This document shows positions 34,278 to 43,325 of a DNA stretch of 64,000 bases, one piece after another; position 1 is the stretch's first letter, and every line of letters begins with the position of its first letter. The position numbers were made by a program, and so were the translations under genes. Under the pieces are notes generated by a model. That model worked only from the letters and a program-made list of their open reading frames with translations, was not told the origin of the DNA and ran no database searches. The stretch is from contig JAEVHH010000004.1 of NCBI GenBank assembly GCA_017607445.1, positions 3,224,001 to 3,288,000 of the forward strand, in the 5' to 3' direction. This stretch comes from Histoplasma ohiense. Taxonomy: Eukaryota > Ascomycota > Eurotiomycetes > Onygenales > Ajellomycetaceae.

Positions 34278-34953
34278 TAGGTTATGTATTACATCCTTCC
34301 ATCAATGTTTGGTTCTTTCCTGGGCTGCACGGCGTTGGGTAACAGCAGGCTGGGTTTCAGGAGACATATAACAATATATTATGCGTAAGCTTTTTTAAGA
34401 CAAGGTCCAGATGTGAACCTACCGTTAACTCACTTGTATTTAGTAACTTGGCAATAGAAATTTTGATCGATTGATACTGCCCTGGATCAGTTGGACGTAT
34501 GTTTAATAATCTCCCACATGCATTTTTGAGTATCCATAGTCTAAATATCAATGACAACGAATAATACAAAACCGTATATTGGGGGGGAGAGGAATGCCAT
34601 ACGGGAAATCCATACAAAAAAATAAAGCAACATAAGGGATATCATAAGGAAATAATTTCGGGGGGAGGACTAGGCAAACAAAATACATGCACATGGTTGC
34701 GGAATATCATTTGACAAGGAGTGCAAATAAAGTGCAGGGGGAAAGAACAAGAAACGGCAAAAAGTGGTCAATGCTGCGTTGACTCATGATAGAAGACAAG
34801 TTGAGAAGTAGACTAAGAAGACGTATGTGACGGAGCAATGATAAGAGAAAGTCCCTAGGTAAATGACAACGGAGCTGCATGTACACCTTTTGGTACATGA
34901 GGGTAGGGTGATCAAAGACTCGGTATGTGACCGCGGATATGAGCTGTGAGCGT
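34278..34953. other. intergenic region between dynactin p25 and Arf6-like genes
   Basis: About 0.7 kb between two converging stops. AT-rich, with no gene or repeat recognised. Confidence 0.55.
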
Positions 34954-35776
34954 TTATTTAATTTGCTTTTGCGGTTGAGACTTGACATTGTTGGAGAGCC
35001 AGCCCTAGAATCATATATTTAGTATTTTACTTACCAGAGCAGAGGACAGAATAATACATACCAGGCCCTCAAACAATCCCTCGCCTGTGGTCGCACAACT
35101 TGGGACAACAAACCACACTTTGTCCTTGAGTTGGGTCAATTGGAGCTTGTCAGTGACTTCCTGGGGGGTCATAGCTGTGAAAAGTGTTTATTTTAATTAG
35201 CATAGGGAACAAAGTGTAACACACATAACCAAATCAGACGGAGCCTACCTCCGGGAATATCTTGCTTATTTGCGAAAACTAGCAGCAAAGCCTCCTTCAT
35301 CTCCCGATCCAGGATGATCCGATGGAGTTCCTGGCGTGCTTCGTCGATGCGGGCGCGATCGTTCGAGTCAATAACGAAAATGAGACCCTGGGTGCCTAAA
35401 ATTCCCCACTCATAAGGTTAATTGGCAGTAATTCCCCACCAGAACGGAGAAATCAGATATACCAGAAAAATAATGTCGCCAAAGAGGGCGGATTTTGTCC
35501 TGTCCACCAACATCCCAGACATTGAACTTGACATTCTTATAGGTAACGGACTCGACGTTGAATCCGACAGTAGGAATGGTGGTAACGTCCTGGTTGAGTT
35601 TTAATTTGTAGAGAATTGCTTTGAAATGGAAGGTTAATTAGCTCCGCGAAACTCAGGAGATTAGGGATGGATCATCACCTACTTGTCTTCCCCGCAGCGT
35701 CAAGGCCCAACATAAGAAGACGCATTTCTTTCGATCCGAAGATCTTTCCCATGATTTTGGAGACTTGGCCACCCAT
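34954..35776 (-). CDS. Arf6-type small GTPase (ArfB-like)
   Basis: Five exons, 35776-35683, 35618-35463, 35395-35249, 35174-35062 and 35004-34954, encode 186 residues. The GTPase motifs are intact: P-loop GLDAAGKTT (completed across intron 1), switch I TIPTVGFNVE, DVGGQDKIRPLWRHYF, NKQD and SCATTGEG. MGGQVSK at the start gives a myristoylatable Gly2. QELHRIILDREM matches Arf6 rather than Arf1. The Lys/Gln-rich tail (KSQPQKQIK) extends beyond animal Arf6. Arf6 orthologues control endocytosis and polarity at the plasma membrane; ArfB does so in Aspergillus (family knowledge). The longest frame shows only exon 1, and every exon junction here restores a conserved residue. Confidence 0.94.
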
Positions 35777-36809
35777 TGTGAATGTCGTTAGCCAACGTCG
35801 CGGGAGCAATTGGTGTAGTACGGATACTTCAAAGGGGGAGAATCGAAAGACGCCTCGGAAGGGTACAAATAGTCTGTCCGTCAACAAAGGCCGACCAGTT
35901 GGTATCTGTCCCTACGTCTTGATATGGTGGAGAATGTGAGGAGCAGGAAGAAGTGTTTGAGAATGATAGCTAAGAAGAGTTCAGGCCCAACGAGGTAAAA
36001 TATTATAATAGATCAGAGCATGCTAAAACGCCAGTTAGTAATTACGTTTGGCCAAGCGCAAGTTATTGCTGCAGACTCAGCCGAAATTGGGAGACAACAA
36101 AGCACTCACCCGAGGGGATAAAATATTACGTTTGGAACAGGCAATGGAAAGTCACCTGCAACTGGCAATCACATTACGATTTCGTTCTGTGTTGGCCAGC
36201 TTTGTTGTTATTCGCGTAGATTTTGAGATCCAGCGATCGGGTTGGATATCACGTGACCCTACAAGCAATTTTGCGCTAGATCAAAAGAGGGAATAATAAT
36301 AAAAGGGGGTTGACAACAGTAAACATCCTTATCTCGATGTTGAAGATCAAAAGGATTTCTTGGAAAGGAGCCTTTTTCTCTTTTTATTCCGTGCCTACCT
36401 AACTCTTCAGTCAGCTCGTATGAACACATGACGGCGCAAAGCAGAAGTCAACCCACCCCTGGCATTTCCTGGCCGCAGCAACGATTTCACGATCTTGGTG
36501 GGAATGAAATTTACAACACAATGGAACCTGATGGTATTCATTCTGATGGTTAACGACAGATGCTCAGAATGCTCAACTCTTGACAAATTGATTACGGCGA
36601 TTGCAACTTGGTGTACCATGATATCTTGTCGAGGTTCCTTGAAACTGGGAAACTTCAACTGCATCTAGAGACGAATGGCTACATGACTTTTGGCAAAGCA
36701 TCCCCGAGCTCCTCCTCATATCCCCCGTTTTGCCTGTGTCAGGGAGGTTGGCTATCCTTTCATCAAATTCTTCACATCATAAAATACGTAGAGCTGGTTA
36801 CCTATCCAC
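35777..36809. other. intergenic region upstream of the Arf6-like gene
   Basis: One kb containing the Arf6-like promoter and no other recognised feature. It ends at the 8-bp target duplication of a small transposon. Confidence 0.5.
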
Positions 36810-36863
36810 GGGGCACACAGTTGAACGTGGTGCAAATCTAGAGCCGGAAAAACAGTTCATCTG

Positions 36864-37381
36864 GGGCATACAGTTGAATGTGGTTAATAAAAAGTTGAAC
36901 ATGGTTAATTTTTCGGGCCGGAATAACCTTGAGCATGGTTTTGACCTTAAACCATGTCAAACCCCCCCATTAAAACTACATGCACTAGCCATATCTCATC
37001 CATCATCCATCCATATCTCACACACATCTTCAAATACATTGGACACAGTGATTTTATCATATCTCTCAGAGCTCTATTCCTTAGCTAACCTGGATTCTAA
37101 CTCATAACTACTTTTCAGATGTGAAAAGCTCTGAATGTTGAAGTAACTATGACAACTGATTAATAATATATACTGAGGGTGTGTAAAAGATGTTTAGTGT
37201 GTATAGACTTTAGTGAGGGAGTGAAAGATGGTTTATTTTTCAGACCCCCCTTTTTTAAACCACGTTCAACTGTAACCCGATACAATCACTGTGAAGCATT
37301 CAGAGCATTTAGAGCGGTTTATGGTCAAAACCACACCGAAGGTTATTCCGGCCCGAACAATTAACCAGTTCAACTTTTTAT
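36864..37381. repeat. internal nested inverted repeats within element A
   Basis: The left arm 36886-36948 and right arm 37325-37381 share TTCGGGCCGGAATAACC in inverse orientation, with flanking AAAAAGTTGAAC and GGTTTTGACC. A second terminal-type motif pair sits at 36864 and 37279. No matching 8-bp duplication was found around these inner arms, so they may be subterminal repeats or an older insertion. Confidence 0.65.
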
Positions 37382-37412
37382 CAATGATGTTTGATTTTTC
37401 ATATTTTGCAAG

Positions 37413-37463
37413 GCCCTAACCCTTTCTAACTCTAATCCATAACCCCTAACCTCTAACCCCTAA
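37413..37463 (-). repeat. degenerate telomere-like TTAGGG repeats inside element A
   Basis: The plus strand shows CCCTAACCC followed by variants such as CCCCTAACCTCTAACCCCTAA. On the minus strand these are seven or so imperfect TTAGGG-like units. They lie within the transposon, not at a chromosome end. Confidence 0.6.
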
Positions 37464-37560
37464 TATAATCCCCCAATGGAGGAGAGTGTATTAGATAGGG
37501 TGAGGTGCAAAGCCAGGGCTGGAAAAATAGCTCAGTGTGATGCTAACACTGCATCATGGC

Positions 37561-37640
37561 ATGGTGCAAAAGTTCATTGTGGTGCAATTGATGGTGGTTA
37601 AACTTTTGTACCACGACGAACTTTTTTAGCACCACGTTCA
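37561..37640. repeat. hairpin-forming inverted repeat near the right end of element A
   Basis: GGTGCAAAAGTTCATTGTGGT is answered about 25 bp downstream by an imperfect reverse complement ACCACGACGAACTTTTTTAG followed by CACC. It overlaps the terminal repeat and could be a subterminal palindrome. Confidence 0.6.
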
Positions 37641-37660
37641 ACTGTGTCCCGTCTATCCAC

Positions 37661-37833
37661 ACGTGAAATTCCGGGAGATTCCCGAAGTGTTTGTCCTTGT
37701 AGCCCCAGCTATAGCCTGCTCAGGGCCTTTTTGGCGGTAGTCATGATGATGGGCATATGTTAAATATTTTAGCTCGCCAGACCGTCATCTCCTCAACCTC
37801 AGTTTCGGCTCTCAAACACGTATGCCACCTTTG
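37661..37833. other. short spacer between two transposon copies
   Basis: About 170 bp of unique-looking sequence separates element A from element C. No feature was recognised. Confidence 0.5.
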
Positions 37834-38218
37834 GAACCTCTGGGCACCTAGTTGAACGTAGTTAAGAATACTGATGTATGGGGCTCTCATCATAGGGTGA
37901 TTCTAACCACAAATTCAAAACATATTCAACTAATTAGTAATATTCAACATCAAATAATGATGAATCATTCAATAACTATATTTATCTGCAGTACTTATCA
38001 GTAGAGTCTATCTACTAGATATTCTTCTGGATAATTGATAATAATTAGTATATATTTACATCTATATAAGAAAACAATATTATAGAATTGCAAGATCTTA
38101 AAGAAGACAAAAAAGAGGCTAGACCTTATTCATAATGTTATAGTTAGTATTGGTTATGGGTAGAAAATTTGACATTTAACCTTTTTCTAACCATATTCAA
38201 CTCGAACCCGGAACCTCT
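37834..38218. mobile_element. second MITE of the same family, element C, with 8-bp target duplication
   Basis: An element of about 369 bp (37842-38210) is flanked by GAACCTCT at 37834-37841 and 38211-38218. The left end GGGCACCTAGTTGAACGTAG and the reverse complement of the right end, CGGGTTCGAGTTGAATATGG, share the GTTGAA core. The shared flank could be read as 9 bp because a G precedes both copies. The interior is very AT-rich and non-coding. It belongs with element A on end sequence and duplication length. Confidence 0.72.
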
Positions 38219-38342
38219 CGGTCCTTCCCGGAAGGGATCATTCAGCGTGCGTATTTAACCAGGGATGTGGTAAAAGAGATCGTTGGAGATAATATCTCAT
38301 GATATCTTGCCTTTTGATCGCTCATTGAATCGCGCATTCCTG

Positions 38343-38447
38343 TTATTTTATCATGTAATTACCAGAGTTAGGATAGTTAATTCAATTATTCTTCGATATT
38401 CAGTATTTAAGGCAATATTCGGATGTTATCCCGTTCCGACAGAGTTC
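38343..38447 (+). repeat. dispersed ~100-bp repeat, copy 1
   Basis: It shares the order TTATCATGTAATTA, GTTAATTCAATT, CGATATTCAGTATTT, GCAATATTCGGA and GTTCCGACA with sequences at 40822-40915 (+) and about 41166-41279 (-). It appears to be a solitary end of the MITE-like family described at 40820-41281. Confidence 0.7.
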
Positions 38448-39283
38448 AATCCAAGAGAGAGCTTTAAGGAATACAATACGGCACCCACAGCATTCCTAGT
38501 CCTGCTAACTCTCGGAATAATGGATGACTAGTCCTGATACAATAACTGTTTCAAATACTGTTTCAAATCATTTTATTACTCATTTTCATTCCTTATAAAC
38601 AGGAACATAGGCAGCACGGATAGTCCGTATTGTGCGGAGAAAGTGATACCAGCAATGCCAGTGTGGATAATGATATAGATTCCATGAGGGAATCTTTGGA
38701 TGAATTGATGGATGACGATTCTACAAGCTATGATGATTCTAAAAGTGATGATAATTCTATGAGTGATGATGGTACAAATGATGCTGACCTCGATGCCAAT
38801 AGCAACCATGATATGGATAGGGGAAGGGGTTGATGGGCACACTCTACCTATGAATACGATTGTGGAAAAATAATTCTATATGAATGGATGGCGAAGCAAC
38901 TCCCACCATAAAGAACGTATGCTGCGTAGATATATCTGAGGGGGATGAATATCTGAATACAACCTGGCCTGGTTTGATGATATACCATATGGAGCGTCCT
39001 TAGGCCCAGGCGGCAGAACTTTGGCGGCGCCGTGTTAGCTATCACGTCCCCGCAGCCCATTTAGTACGGAGGACGCTTCCAAAAGTATTGCGCCGCTCAG
39101 ACTCAATTGAAACAGCTAAGAAGCGCCACTGTGTTTTAATGAATAATTACATTTCGCTTCAGATCACCCCACATTCTATTATATGAGACTGCTGCATAAT
39201 CTGAATTGATTCCTCTTTTTGCTCTAATTTTCATCTCTGGCATCTCATCTTAGGCTCATATGGCTACGTGGTGGGTGGCAGGC

Positions 39284-39395
39284 GGATTCCATGTTAAGTG
39301 AGAGCCAGATTGGCAGGCAGATTGGCAGACAGATTACACATTGAATGGAAGGTAGATTGGCAGGTGGATTACATGTTGAATGGCAGTGGATGAGG
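39284..39395 (+). repeat. degenerate minisatellite
   Basis: Imperfect repeats of GGCAGRYRGATT, some followed by ACATGTTGAATGG-like sequence, recur about six times. The unit length varies, so this is a decayed array. Confidence 0.6.
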
Positions 39396-40102
39396 ATAGA
39401 ATCATACAATGGAACAATCAAGAACTGAATATTCAGTATAAAATACAGTGTGAATTTCCGCCAAGGTTTATGGTGTTGTTCATTATGTGATGAGAAGCTT
39501 GCCAGCGTATGAGACTTGGTAGCGACATACAAGGTTAAAAGGAGAGTTCCCTAGACCCACATCTATCCAACTAGATTGATGTTAACTAGTTATGTTAGTT
39601 ACTTATTTACTCAGTTAATTCAAACAAGATAGAAAGTTAAACTTTACTCCACAGTATATTTGTCAAGATCATACACCCCCCACACTCAACAAAACAGTTT
39701 TAAAGCGTTGGAGGGGTGATTCGCCCTCAATACCGCCATGGAGCTAGATATTCAAGTGCTAACTTATTTTTCTTCGAAAATTATAAAATCACATTGTCAT
39801 GCTCTTACTAGCGATATTTCTCTCTTTGTGTTGTTGAACAATACTTTTCACACTTTTCGTACTTCAGATGGTCAGGACGGCTAGCTTGGTCACCCCAATG
39901 TTTCGCCAGATAGATAACAAGCCAAAGCCATATATGATCTGTATTCATCTTGTTTCTAAAACTCTCCAAAACTAGTTGGAACGCAAGATATATAACATCT
40001 TTTGAGTTGATCACCAACATACGATACTTTCTTTGAGGTTTATAATCTACAAGCCTCGACCTGCTTGCAACTGCATGGTTGGTTTAAAAACCTCCGATAA
40101 CA

Positions 40103-40800
40103 ATGCACTATTTCTCCTTTACGTCTCTGGGCTTCATCGCTGGCCTCGCTCTTTGTGTTGCTACCAATGATGTCCTTGATCGAGAACATGGACGGGTGAG
40201 TGATATATCCAATTGTCCTTTCTCACCCATCCAGAAGTGTTAACATGAGGTATGCGTTAATGATAGCCACATGATTTCATATATTGGAAAAGCAAGCAGA
40301 ATAACAACGTGGACTACCATGGCTTACCAGAAAACATGAGGACTAAGTCAGCCGGATTCCATCACATTGGTAACGATGGCATTTTGCGCGTCTTCAACGA
40401 AGCTGGCAAGGTCATAGATTATGCCCACCTCTCCATTGATGAGTTGAAGACTATGATCGAAATTTCTCCCCTTTCTCCAGAGGAAAGACATAATATGCTC
40501 AACCTCTGGAGTGGCATGGATAACGTTCAGATAAGCATGGAGCAAATATGGCAGCCGCCTAGGGATCTTCTCCCTCTCAAGTTCGCGGATCCGGAGGCCT
40601 TTGTCCGGGAGGTGAAGAATAAAAAACAACAACCAGCTCGGTATCAGTCCAGTGAACCAAACCCACTTTTACGAAGGGATTCTCCGAGTCGTTGTCAATT
40701 GGTGGAGTGCCACAAGAGTGAAATCTGTTGGTACGCTCGTTGCTCGTATTGCTTTTTCGTCGGCGCCGCTCCAATCGGTACTTGTAGAGGAGAAATATAA
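40103..40800 (+). CDS. small secreted cysteine-containing protein (unknown family)
   Basis: Two exons, 40103-40195 and 40300-40800, encode 197 residues. The first exon reads MHYFSFTSLGFIAGLALCVA, a clear signal peptide, and the GTGAGT donor and CAG acceptor preserve phase. The mature protein has a helical-looking charged middle (LSIDELKTMIEISPLSPEE). A Cys-rich end at residues 160-197 (CQLVECHKSEICWYARCSYC, ending PIGTCRGEI) could form three disulfides. I do not recognise the family. Similar tails occur in secreted effector-like fungal proteins, but this is only a resemblance. The gene sits in AT-rich transposon-laden sequence and its stop is 21 bp from a MITE-like element. Confidence 0.72.
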
Positions 40801-40819
40801 TCGAGCATCCCCTTCCATG

Positions 40820-41281
40820 TAAATACTGCCATTTTATCATGTAGTTATCAAGAAGATCATAGTTAATTCAATTCAATTTGATATTCAGTATTGGGGCAAT
40901 ATTCAGATAGAGAATACTAGCTATTTGCCTACCTGCCTGCCTACCTGCCTATCTATCTACTGATCTGCTTGAATGAATGATATGTATCGATGATATCACT
41001 CTTCACACTATCTCTATCTTCTTGCAAGATTATACAATTAAAAAATGAAATTGTGAGAAAGAAGGTTTTTATGGAAGTAAGTGAGCGAGTGGGTGACAGA
41101 GAGTTTATTGTATAAATTAACTTATCAATAAATAAGAACTTTCAACAGCTACCAGTGTCTATATACAGTTTTGTCGGAACTAGATAAAGTCCGAATATTG
41201 ACCCAAATACTGAATATCGAATAAGTAAATTGAATTGATTATTATAACTCCAATAATTACATGATAACCAGGCAGTATTTA
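40820..41281. mobile_element. MITE-like element with long terminal inverted repeats and TA flanks
   Basis: The 458 bp from 40822 to 41279 begin AATACTGCC and end in its reverse complement GGCAGTATT, with TA on both sides (40820-40821 and 41280-41281). The inverted arms extend about 95-110 bp with visible similarity (TTATCATGTA, TCAATTCAATTT, GATATTCAGTATT, CAATATTC). TA flanks and inverted ends fit Tc1/mariner-type non-autonomous elements, but TA is common in this AT-rich sequence, so class is tentative. There is no coding capacity. Confidence 0.62.
40927..40962 (+). repeat. CCTG/CCTA tetranucleotide microsatellite
   Basis: Tandem CCTA, CCTG and CTAT units within the MITE-like element, just inside its left arm. 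Confidence 0.75.
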
Positions 41282-41606
41282 TAAGAAAGAGAATGCTTGA
41301 ACATATGATAGGGGCAGTGCTGGTATACATCAGAGCAGTGATCCGGTTTCTAGAATTGAGATAATAGAAGATCCTTGTTAGTGCAACTAATAGAATCCTC
41401 GATATGATATATCATTTCTCAAGTTTTCTCGAATCTGCTCTGCTCTGACAGAGCCTAATAAAATAGCTGACTAATCAGTTAGTCTCACTCTGACGTAATT
41501 CCTGACCCTGTTCAGACCTCACCAACATCAACTTTGTTACCCCAGCACCCATCTTGCACCAATAGAATGAATATCGCCAACAATCCCTTTAAATATTCCC
41601 CCCCAC
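41282..41606. other. intergenic region upstream of the F-box gene
   Basis: About 325 bp of AT-rich sequence with no recognised feature other than its position as the F-box gene promoter. Confidence 0.5.
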
Positions 41607-42710
41607 ATGGCCAGCAGAGTTCTACCATTGACACAACCTGCGGCTTCGATAGAGACTCTCCCCAATGAGCTTCTCGATCAGGTCCTCTCTTATCTCTCAC
41701 CAGGGCCTCCTCCGTCTTCCGGGAAGCTCCGTCAGGTACCCGCGCACAGCATCACATCATCCACGGCTCTGGATCTGAAAAACGTCTCGCGAGCCTCGTC
41801 CCGCTTTCGAGCCCTAACGCGGCCTCTCCTCTTCGCCCACACCCGCCACGAGCTGCGGGATCAGGATCGCTTCCTCGATTTCCTCCGCGAACATGAGCTT
41901 GCTCCATATGTGCAATCAGTCGTTGTTTCTGTGCGATCGATATTCCCCGGCAGCGAGAAACCGCTGTGGTGGGTGCGGTTGCTGGGAGAGGTCGACCCTC
42001 GCCACCTCACCGTCATAGCGCCACCATATATGTTTGCACATATGGCGCTCTGTCATTTAGACGGCGTGCATTCCTGGGCTTTCGAGTTGCCACTTCAAAC
42101 AATACAGTTCCATCGGCCGGCTCGGCGGCCTGTCCCCATTCCGAACCATGGATCGGATGACACACTCTTCAGCGCTCGACCGTGGACGGAAATCCTGTTC
42201 AACGAAGGGTCTTCTTTGAGAGCATACAGCAACTACGAGTACTATCTTCTCCGTGTCCCCTCAATTATGGATCACTGGGGCTCTGTTGACCCTCTCCAAT
42301 CCAAGGAACTTCCATACCCAGTCGCTGCCATTTCGCGCCTGACATCCTTCCATTATATCGCCGTTTTCCCTTTCTACAACCACACGAATTTGGTCCTCAA
42401 GGTAATACGCAACATGTCGAACCTCCGCCATTTGAGCTTTCAACTTGCACCGCAGCCTAACAGCACAATATTTGAGGACGAGCAGCGCGCTGGGATGCTG
42501 GATCCCAACGACCCATGGATGGAACTGGATACGAGCTATTCACTGATTTCGCATTCTGTCAGATATCTGGGCGTCCAGGGGAAGTTGGTTGAGTTTCGGT
42601 GTTTCGATTTCGAATTTGAAACCCTGAGAGATAATCTGGTTTCTAGAATCGGATCGAATCTGAAAGGGAAGTGGGTCCACCAGGGAGATGGACTGTGGCT
42701 GAAATTATAA
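41607..42710 (+). CDS. F-box-like domain protein
   Basis: A single exon encodes 367 residues. An F-box-type segment occupies residues 14-78: IETLPNELLDQVLSYL, then a Ser/Pro-rich loop, then LKNVSRASSRFRALTRPLLF. This is the form seen in many fungal F-box proteins, which dock substrates to the Skp1-Cul1 ubiquitin ligase. The rest, with stretches such as LVLKVIRNMSNLRHLSFQL, looks like a diverged leucine-rich substrate domain, but no repeat family can be assigned. The partner and target are unknown. The start is the first Met in frame; no intron is needed. Confidence 0.75.
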   Translation: MASRVLPLTQPAASIETLPNELLDQVLSYLSPGPPPSSGKLRQVPAHSITSSTALDLKNVSRASSRFRALTRPLLFAHTRHELRDQDRFLDFLREHELAPYVQSVVVSVRSIFPGSEKPLWWVRLLGEVDPRHLTVIAPPYMFAHMALCHLDGVHSWAFELPLQTIQFHRPARRPVPIPNHGSDDTLFSARPWTEILFNEGSSLRAYSNYEYYLLRVPSIMDHWGSVDPLQSKELPYPVAAISRLTSFHYIAVFPFYNHTNLVLKVIRNMSNLRHLSFQLAPQPNSTIFEDEQRAGMLDPNDPWMELDTSYSLISHSVRYLGVQGKLVEFRCFDFEFETLRDNLVSRIGSNLKGKWVHQGDGLWLKL

Positions 42711-43325
42711 TAGAATATCCGGCTCACACCTGGTTATTATGAGGCTACAAGGCTTCCGTACCTTGACATCAGGATGTTGGTGTGCGCAGGTGTAGACGCG
42801 GTATCATGGTTAAGCTTGGTTATCTATCTGTTCGGATTGTTGGAAAATCAAATGAGCGAAAGTAAATATGTGTATACTTTTTCTGGTGATTGGGCAGAAT
42901 ATATCTATATATACCCATGGAGCACCTGGGAGCAATTTGTAAGTTTTTTTTCTTTCTTTTTTTCTTTTTGATATCACATTACTAGCCTCTTTGCTTTTGT
43001 TCCCTTTTGTTAGTGTTCTGTCCACTTTATTTAAACGGTAGCGCCAGGCATAGCAACCGCCGAGTAATGAAGTCTTTTGAGGGATTGAAGAATTCTATAT
43101 CCCTGGGACGACCACGTAGATAGCATAATTTTGGAGTCCGCCATGACTATTGGTTGATCAGGGGCACTCGAGAGTGACATGAAGGCAGCGAAGAACTTCT
43201 TTAAACAGATCAGCGATGCCAGGGCAGCCTCGCGACCAATACAGCAGCCGGTGATTTTTATTTTAATTTTGTAATACGGCATGACAAAGAACCATCCAAA
43301 TCCAACAAAGAGATTCCATAAAACA
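42711..43325. other. intergenic region between F-box and DHA2 transporter genes
   Basis: About 0.6 kb between two converging stops, with T-rich tracts near 42948-42969. No gene was recognised. Confidence 0.55.

Larger units (their letters stand above)
36802..37660. mobile_element. inverted-repeat transposon (MITE) with 8-bp target duplication, element A
   Basis: An 843-bp element (36810-37652) is bounded by CTATCCAC on both sides (36802-36809 and 37653-37660). Its ends are inverted copies: the left end starts GGGGCACACAGTTGAACGTG and the reverse complement of the right end starts ACGGGACACAGTTGAACGTG. An 8-bp duplication of the form nTnnnnAn is typical of hAT transposons, so hAT affiliation is inferred. 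Further inverted pairs lie inside: about 60 bp at 36886-36948 against 37325-37381, and 36864-36886 against 37255-37279. The element is therefore nested or rearranged. No transposase frame is present, so it would need an enzyme supplied in trans. Confidence 0.8.
38219..40102. other. AT-rich accessory intergenic region
   Basis: The 1.9 kb between element C and the secreted-protein gene contains one copy of a dispersed repeat (38343-38447) and a degenerate minisatellite (39284-39395). A short Asp/Ser-rich frame at 38630-38833 was not accepted as a gene. Confidence 0.5.

Noticed and set aside
38630..38833. Asp/Ser-rich 67-residue frame
   Set aside because: It is low-complexity sequence in AT-rich, transposon-laden DNA, with no start context or homology support.
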